A stretch of 64,000 bases of DNA from Gracilaria gracilis (taxonomy: Eukaryota > Rhodophyta > Florideophyceae > Gracilariales > Gracilariaceae). The DNA is taken from contig JARGSG010000200.1 in NCBI GenBank assembly GCA_030374805.1, positions 310,001 through 374,000 of the forward strand, in the 5' to 3' direction. The notes under the pieces are model-generated. The model saw only the letters and a program-made list of their open reading frames with translations, was not told where the DNA came from and searched no databases. Below are positions 58,491 to 64,000 of the stretch, piece after piece; positions within the stretch are counted from its first letter, which is position 1, and each line of letters starts with the position of its first letter. The position numbers and the translations under genes were made by a program.

Positions 58491-58843
58491 TGTCGTGCTG
58501 AAGCCAGACAGCAAAGAGCACAGCGGAAACAGAGCGTCAAGCTTCAAACCGCACACAGCACTACAAGCCGTGCGACGTGCTACAAGCTGGACGCCAGGCT
58601 TCAAGCCACGCTTCGTGTCTGTGAGGGCTTACAACAACCGTAACAGACACTAAAGAGAATGCGCTGAGCTTGAGGTAGTCGTTTGTGTCACTGTAGAACA
58701 TGACTCCCCTAGCAACGTACGTTTTGTAGAACCGTTCGCGGGTCTCCATAAAAAGCCCGCGGACGGATTCGTGAACTAGAGATACGCTGGCAGGCGTCTG
58801 ATTGAACTTCCTCTTCCCCCCTCCTCTTTTCCTGAACACCACA
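58491..58843 (+). repeat. Gypsy B 3' LTR
   Basis: 353 bp, preceded by a polypurine tract at 58480-58490 and followed by GGTCG. It pairs with 25249-25600. Confidence 0.95.
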
Positions 58844-59264
58844 GGTCGTGCTTTGTCATTCTGTGCTAGCTGGACTCCTCTTTCTTTTGTAATCGTTCGT
58901 GCATCCCGGCACCGGACATTCATACTGCCCTTTTTGCAGACGGCTTCACTCCCCTCCCAGAGCGAGCCTTTGAAGCGCCTGCGCCGCCATACGAACCCGC
59001 TACTGAGCGAATCGCTGTAATTTGATGCACACATTCATTCAAATCCGTGCGGGATATTTTCGCTCCATTTGCTGATCCGGCCCAAGCTGAGTATGCTGAA
59101 CCGCGTTGCTCAGCTACAGCATTCCTCGTCTGACTTTTGGATTGGTGCGAAGATGATTCAGACCTGTTTGACCGACTGCGAGAGCTGGAAGATGAACGAG
59201 ATAGTGAATTTAGGGGACCACTTGTATGTTTTCGCTTGTTTGAACTGGGGCTGTCTGAACTCAT
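58844..59264 (-). pseudogene. C2H2 zinc-finger gene, 5' part (split by Gypsy B)
   Basis: ATG 59264 starts a Ser/Arg-rich region (SLSRSSSSSRSRSNRSES), followed by a basic linker PSAKRAV. A two-base loss then breaks the frame just before a finger, YECPVPGCTNDYKRKR, and a one-base shift precedes HRMTKH, completing a C2H2 pattern. The gene continues at 25248-25050. Both indels and the retrotransposon disable it. The 914-bp transposon copy 2 sits 45 bp upstream of the ATG, in the shared promoter region with the plus-strand gene at 60401. Confidence 0.75.
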
Positions 59265-59309
59265 CAGGTGGCGAAAGGTCGCTTTCGACCGTTGTCTCTA
59301 CCTCCTCCA

Positions 59310-60223
59310 GGGAGCTGCGGTAAATTCTACATTTGGCAAAATTGGAGCTAAAGAATAAGTGGTACTATTCGTGTTACATTATATAGTACAGTATATTACT
59401 TTGCTCGGTTTACAGTCAGTTTTGTGACTTCACGCACTGCGACGCCCTACCAATTACTCGATTAAAAACTGTATTCAATATTACACTGACCAACTTCCTG
59501 CGCTGTAAGTATATGTGAATCTGCACGTGAGTGAAGCATTGTTCATTCCACCTTATCGCAAACTACTAGATGGCGCTAAATAGCGCTACTTGGCGGTGAT
59601 ATCGAGGATTGGAACGCCGGTACAATATCTCAGTGAAGAAGTATGGGAAAAAGGTTGGCATACTTCGATGCAAACGCTCAAGGCACATCAAAGTATGCTT
59701 TTAAGGTAGTTTACCAGTGCTGTTCAACAGAAAAATATGCGTACTAAGAAGCGCCAAATAGCGATATTTGCGCTATATAACGCGTCTAAGTACGCATGTA
59801 GATTTCGTTTTTGGGATGTAGTTTGTATTTTTTTGGCGTACTTCGATGTGCCTTCTACAGAGCTATGGAAGCACGCCATTATGTTTGGGTCGTTAGAAAA
59901 GATTGTAAATCTAGTAGAGTTCTGATATTTGACAATGCGGTAAGTGCGACACTTGCAACAATTAGCGCTAAGTGTCGAAGATGGCGATGATGTTGTCAGG
60001 GTATTACCAGATTTGCACTGCCTGCATTGCCTGCTTACAGTGAAACTACAAGGCTGAAATGGAACATCAACGATAAAACAGCGTTTTGCAAACAGCGTCA
60101 CGCTTTGGATTTCTCGCCATGCCTAATTCCAGCGTATCAACTTGAATCTTATTAATTACTGTAGTGAACAAAACAATTATAATGTGTCAACACTCTGTTA
60201 ATCGTTAATTTCCCGCAGCTCCC
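59310..60223 (-). mobile_element. 914-bp non-autonomous DNA transposon, copy 2
   Basis: Same length and termini as 18091-19004 but inverted. I noticed about five substitutions and no indels, so both moved recently compared with the LTR elements. The 126-codon frame is again open (60101-59724). No clear target duplication. It lies between the zinc-finger gene and the winged-helix gene. Confidence 0.88.
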
Positions 60224-60400
60224 TGGATCTCGTGACTTTTTTTGTTCGCCTTGCTGTTGATTTTTTATCGGCCACATGTCAATCAAATTCGTGTGGCCTT
60301 TTTCTACATTTTCGCTGGAACCCGCACAACCTTTGCATGCTCGCAGCCATCTCCGTTGCTCCGTCATCTCTTCAACCCAAGTGAACAATTTCCACTTCAG

Positions 60401-61522
60401 ATGAGCGACGCGTTGGCAACAGATCGCGCCGCGGCCGGCGCCACGCCCTGCGAGCCGCCCCACAGTGAGCCCGACTACGCGCACGTCATGACGCGAAACA
60501 TCGTGCGTACCTCCATGGCCGTGCTGGAACAACGGTGGAGCCGCGCGGAGAGCAAGCGCTTGTTTTCATCCCTATCGCTTCGCCAGATGTTTCGCGCGCT
60601 CTGCGTGCTTAAGAGCCAGCAGCAGGTGCCGATCTCGATGCTGCGACGACTGTGGGGCTTCGAGGACGACAGCGACGCGCTGCAAGTGATGAAAGCGCTC
60701 AATGACTTGCAGCTGGTTGAAGTCACTGCTCCTCACAACTATGGCGAACTGGCGTCGGTTCTTAGTGCTCATGATGACATTCTGGATGTGATCATGTTGG
60801 AGGCGCAAGAACATGGCGAGCTCCAATCGCATTTCAAACGGCTGGTGGATAACTATCTCCCCACTGTTACTGACAGCGCACAAAATGACGCTCACAAAAA
60901 TTATGTCAGTGAAGGAGAGACAACCGATGGCTCAAGAAGCGGCATCCGAAAGTATCTTGACACACTTTGGTGCTGGAAAATACAGCAACCACGAGGTGAA
61001 GCGGTAGAATCTGATGTCAGATCTAACAGTTCGTATAGTCAACGAGAATGGTGGACGGTTGAAGACGAGGATAAATATGTGCACAACAACACCTGTCGCC
61101 TGTTGAACGAGTCAGGAAACCAAGAAGAACTGCTCTGGCTTGTACACAAACCGCAGTGGATCATCAAGCGGTTGCGCGAAAACGGAGCGTTTGCAGTGGA
61201 GCGCGACATTGCCATCGCCATGCGCGTCTTGGAACAAAGCCAGATGGAACAGAAGGACGAAATGAAAAGCAGTCTGGAAGCCATTGCGGAGGCGTCGAGC
61301 ATGGGCGGCCAAGCAGTCAGAGAGAACCCCCGCCACGCTTGGTTGCAGCTGTATACAACGCTTTTGCCTCACGCGCACAAGAGTGAGACCTTGCGACGAT
61401 TCGTTGATGAAGTAGCTAGCGACGCTGAGAGCAACGGGGCATCGTGGGCGGAAGCAGCTCAAGATGATGTTGCAGCCGCTACAACCCAACTGGAAGGTAT
61501 CGAGGTGGACGGGAGCGGTTAA
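60401..61522 (+). CDS. NB-ARC-type winged-helix protein, truncated before WD40 domain
   Basis: ATG 60401 (MSDALATDRAAAGATPCE); an earlier in-frame ATG at 60242 lies just after the MITE and is less likely. Residues about 55-110 resemble the winged helix that follows NB-ARC in APAF-like proteins: LRQMFRALCVLKSQQQVPIS, MLRRLWGF, then LSAHDDILDVIML in the place of the LHDLV motif. The rest (REWWTVEDEDKY, LLWLVHKPQWIIKRL) parallels the region before the WD40 repeats in the convergent paralogue at 61736-64000. No P-loop is present. It ends in LEGIEVDGSG. A shift of frame there would continue VNCIVNTDTKRY, so the WD40 part may have been lost by an indel plus deletion. Confidence 0.65.
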   Translation: MSDALATDRAAAGATPCEPPHSEPDYAHVMTRNIVRTSMAVLEQRWSRAESKRLFSSLSLRQMFRALCVLKSQQQVPISMLRRLWGFEDDSDALQVMKALNDLQLVEVTAPHNYGELASVLSAHDDILDVIMLEAQEHGELQSHFKRLVDNYLPTVTDSAQNDAHKNYVSEGETTDGSRSGIRKYLDTLWCWKIQQPRGEAVESDVRSNSSYSQREWWTVEDEDKYVHNNTCRLLNESGNQEELLWLVHKPQWIIKRLRENGAFAVERDIAIAMRVLEQSQMEQKDEMKSSLEAIAEASSMGGQAVRENPRHAWLQLYTTLLPHAHKSETLRRFVDEVASDAESNGASWAEAAQDDVAAATTQLEGIEVDGSG

Positions 61523-61735
61523 TTGCATTGTGAACACGGATACCAAGAGGTACCGTTGGTACACGTAGAGAACCGGTTATTTGCTGCGTTTCTTCCCGGT
61601 GGCCTCAGTTTGGCATCCGATTAGCATTATTACTTGCTAGCCCCATAATTCGTGGTCACAACAATAAGCGTTTTCTTTATGTCTGGGGCAAACACAATAG
61701 AACAGAACACCTTTGGAAAGCTTTCCTACTAAGAC
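61523..61735. other. Convergent intergenic spacer
   Basis: Between two tail-to-tail paralogues. It contains remnants of reading frame just after 61522 and one copy of GTACCGTTGGTAC (61550-61562). No gene. Confidence 0.5.
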
Positions 61736-64000
61736 CTAATTTTGCACAATGCAGAATCGAAAGCCCTTGCGCGACCTTGTCTGGCAAAAGAAGCCAAACT
61801 CGTACCGCCGACACAAGGTGTGGTCCGTTGTACCAAGCCATACACGCTGTTGGTGCGCGTCGCCCACCTCCAATCGGCGCGAGGCGTCCAGCCACGACAT
61901 CGGCAGCAGCGGCGGCGGCGCGGCATGCGCCACCTCTTCCCAAGTCACGTTGTCCATGTCCAAGCTGCACAAATACACGCAGTCATCCAAAAGGCGCACC
62001 ATCACACTGGCGTGGGCGAGTAGCACCGCGCGCGCGCGTGACGGCGGACAGAACTGATGCGTGGCCACGTGCGCCGCCACGTCCCACACGCGCACCGTCT
62101 GGTTGCGCGACGCGGAGGCCACCTGGCTGCCATCCGCGCTCATCGACACACAAGTGACCCTGCGCATATGCCCACGCAGCGGCTCGCACAGCGCCACAAC
62201 GCGCAGCGTATCCCACACGCGAACGGTGCAGTCCCACGACGCCGACGCCGCGCGGCGTCCGTCGGCGCTCGTCGCCACGCAGTTCACGACGGAGCCGTGG
62301 CCGCGCAGCGCTTCGCCGACCGCCGACGCGCTGCGCACGTCCCACAAGCGAACCGTTTCGTCGAAGCCGCCGGCGGACACCAGCACCCTTCCGTCGTCAT
62401 TGAGCGAAACGTCCATGACACGCACTTTGTGCCCGCGCAACACCTGCGGCAGCAACATGCCGGTCGGCCCGTCCCACAGCCGGATAGTCCCGTCCTCTGA
62501 TCCCGACGCAATACACCGCCCGTCCGCACTCATCGCCACACACGATATCTCCTCGTCGTGGGGGTTCTCCCCGCAGCTGCCAATCCGTGACTCTCCGTTC
62601 CTCATATCCCATACTCGAACGCTTCCGTCCCGACACCCACAAAACCCTACCGAGCCATCTTGACTAAGGCCCACGCATGTAATTAAATCGCCCTCACCAC
62701 CAATTGTGACCACCGAGCACCCACCCTCATGCTCCCACATTCCAAACGCTCCTTCCAACGTACCCCATAAAACCTGTTTCCCTCTTTCAGCGAACGCTAC
62801 ACTTGTCACCCACTCTCCAATCTCAGCATGGCACAAACATCTCCCTGTTTCTGCACTCCACATTCGAATAGTTCCATCCCATGATCCAGAGATGATCATA
62901 TCTCCATGCTCGCTGAATGAAACACAATTCACCCGCGACTTGTGTCCTTCCATTGCTTCACAGATTGCTTCACCGCTTTGCGCATCCCACACCCATATCG
63001 CTCCATCGTGTAGTCCACACACGACCCTTCTCGCAGTCGCACTTACAGCAACACAAACCATATATTCATCTCTTCCGGTCACCAGTTCACGAGGCGCGCC
63101 ACCGCTCTGCTCGTCCCACAGAATCACTTTGCCAATATCTTTCAGCCCACATGCAACCCATCTACAATCCTCGCTCAAACCAATACACAAAATCGACGTC
63201 TCACATCTTCCTATCATTGTTTCTACATCACTTTCAGCGTCCCACTTCGTCACGTTATCTTTAGCGTCCACGCATACAGCTATTCGTCCATCACTTGACA
63301 TTGCAGCTCGCTCAAACCTTCCAGTCATTTCAACAGTTCTTCGACTACCGTGCTTCAAATTATACTTCACTATATGCACCGCTTCATCCCAAGTGAGGCA
63401 TAGCATTCTTAACTCGGCCTCATTCTTCCTAATGCACAATACTTTTCCTCCAACTTCAATACTCTCCAAAGTGGCACCGCCCGCCGAAGTCAAAAACCCT
63501 TTTCTGGCCTTCGCCCATGGCCCCTCTGCATTCCCCGCAATCTTTTCAACTTCCTGCAAAAACGAACATAGAAACTTATTATCCCCCGAATACTCTATCA
63601 GACGCCCATAAAGCTGAAAGCATATCTCACGAGGGTTTCTTGACACCGCATGGTGGCTCAGTCGCCCCGCCTGCGAAATCAAGTCCAGCGCAATCTTCTT
63701 CTCGTGCTTTCTATTCATATCAGAGCATTCGAGAACCATTTTGCCAGTCAAAACATCGTTCTCAACAGCCATCATTCCATCATTCTTCAGACGCTTCATG
63801 ATCCACTGAGGCTTCAACAGAAGCCAAATCAATTCCTCATCTTCTCCAGCGTCTTTGAGCAGGTGACAGAGGTTGCTGTCCAGATATCCATCCTCGTCAT
63901 ATATCGTCCACCATTCTCTTCTCTTGCGTTCTCTAGCAAAGTCGAGGATCGTCGTTTCGTTGACAACATCTACCTCATTATCCTTGGATATGCAGCAACA
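61736..64000 (-). CDS. WD40-repeat protein of APAF/NB-ARC-like family (5' end beyond window)
   Basis: Open without a break from the window edge to the stop at 61736, at least 754 residues. The upstream part (REWWTIYDEDGYLDSNLCHL, LIWLLLKPQWIMKRL) matches the paralogue at 60401-61522. Ten clear WD40 repeats follow with typical GH...WD spacing (for example GHKSRVNCVSFSEHGDMIIS, DGTIRMWSAETG; GHGSVVNCVATSADGRR, CTVRVWDTLR), then a degenerate repeat and a Trp-rich tail. WD40 propellers bind partners; in APAF-like proteins they hold the NB-ARC switch inactive. The last four repeats lie in strikingly GC-rich sequence (about 61.9-62.6 kb) unlike the first six. An NB-ARC domain, if any, lies outside the window. 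Confidence 0.88.
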   Translation of the reverse strand, partial: CCCISKDNEVDVVNETTILDFARERKRREWWTIYDEDGYLDSNLCHLLKDAGEDEELIWLLLKPQWIMKRLKNDGMMAVENDVLTGKMVLECSDMNRKHEKKIALDLISQAGRLSHHAVSRNPREICFQLYGRLIEYSGDNKFLCSFLQEVEKIAGNAEGPWAKARKGFLTSAGGATLESIEVGGKVLCIRKNEAELRMLCLTWDEAVHIVKYNLKHGSRRTVEMTGRFERAAMSSDGRIAVCVDAKDNVTKWDAESDVETMIGRCETSILCIGLSEDCRWVACGLKDIGKVILWDEQSGGAPRELVTGRDEYMVCVAVSATARRVVCGLHDGAIWVWDAQSGEAICEAMEGHKSRVNCVSFSEHGDMIISGSWDGTIRMWSAETGRCLCHAEIGEWVTSVAFAERGKQVLWGTLEGAFGMWEHEGGCSVVTIGGEGDLITCVGLSQDGSVGFCGCRDGSVRVWDMRNGESRIGSCGENPHDEEISCVAMSADGRCIASGSEDGTIRLWDGPTGMLLPQVLRGHKVRVMDVSLNDDGRVLVSAGGFDETVRLWDVRSASAVGEALRGHGSVVNCVATSADGRRAASASWDCTVRVWDTLRVVALCEPLRGHMRRVTCVSMSADGSQVASASRNQTVRVWDVAAHVATHQFCPPSRARAVLLAHASVMVRLLDDCVYLCSLDMDNVTWEEVAHAAPPPLLPMSWLDASRRLEVGDAHQQRVWLGTTDHTLCRRYEFGFFCQTRSRKGFRFCIVQN

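Larger units (their letters stand above)
25249..58843 (+). mobile_element. Gypsy B: Ty3/Gypsy LTR retrotransposon, split by Gypsy C
   Basis: LTRs lie at 25249-25600 and 58491-58843. The target duplication GGTCG is at 25244-25248 and 58844-58848, and a polypurine tract GGAGGGGGAGA precedes the 3' LTR. Without the nested insert the element is about 5.2 kb. I count roughly 18 LTR differences (about 5%). The reading frame crosses the Gypsy C insertion exactly: codons ending at 28246 continue at 56616. It sits inside a zinc-finger coding sequence. Confidence 0.95.

Noticed and set aside
62706..63611. 301-codon plus-strand frame opposite the WD40 gene
   Set aside because: Ser/His/Pro-rich shadow of the WD40 coding strand; the minus frame has clear repeats throughout.

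Overview
The window is nuclear eukaryotic DNA made almost entirely of layered mobile elements, with a few host genes, most of them broken. Short GT-AG introns, polyadenylation-type signals, chromodomain Ty3/Gypsy elements, an animal-type haem peroxidase and a family combining an APAF-like winged helix with WD40 repeats point to an intron-poor, transposon-rich alga. A florideophyte red alga such as Chondrus fits best. That is inference; no rRNA, organelle or marker gene is present to settle it.

Layout. (1) 301-5628: a Ty3/Gypsy element (Gypsy A) with 265-bp LTRs, 5-bp target duplication and one nearly continuous gag-pol frame broken by stop codons. (2) 5950-8282: a complete-looking PIF/Harbinger DNA transposon with transposase and Myb/SANT-like genes convergent. 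(3) 8736-8963: a diverged solo LTR related to Gypsy A. (4) 9058-13333: a Mutator-like element encoding transposase, Tudor-like and ULP1 protease regions in one frame. (5) 14168-16340: a pogo/Tigger-like transposase. (6) 16.3-25 kb: AT-rich DNA with a 27-bp minisatellite, a 914-bp non-autonomous DNA transposon (a near-identical copy lies at 59310-60223), a decayed hypothetical gene and a decayed DDE transposase with degenerate repeats.

(7) 25050-59264 is a nested stack. A C2H2 zinc-finger gene on the minus strand is split by Gypsy B (25249-58843, duplication GGTCG). Gypsy B is split inside its reverse transcriptase by minus-strand Gypsy C (28247-56610, duplication ACTAC). Gypsy C is split between protease and reverse transcriptase by a block of about 17.6 kb (roughly 35.45-53.03 kb). 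That block carries a Tnp2/CACTA-type transposase, a divergently transcribed charged protein, and decayed host-type genes: secreted haem peroxidase, RNase P protein-like, fructose-1,6-bisphosphatase, kinase-like and two unknowns. Two of these retain short introns, so they were probably taken up as DNA.

Gypsy C also carries a long plus-strand open frame (28922-31301) antisense to gag-pol, beside its 3' LTR, so it may be an ambisense retroelement with an extra protein I do not recognise.

(8) 60401-64000: two convergent paralogues of an NB-ARC-type winged-helix/WD40 family. One is truncated before its WD40 domain. The other is intact and runs off the window end.

The strongest candidates for undescribed biology are the antisense gene of Gypsy C, the cargo-bearing Tnp2 block, and the transposase-Tudor-ULP1 polyprotein. 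Element ends, insertion order and frame breaks were read by eye. Family names rest on motif recognition, not database searches.
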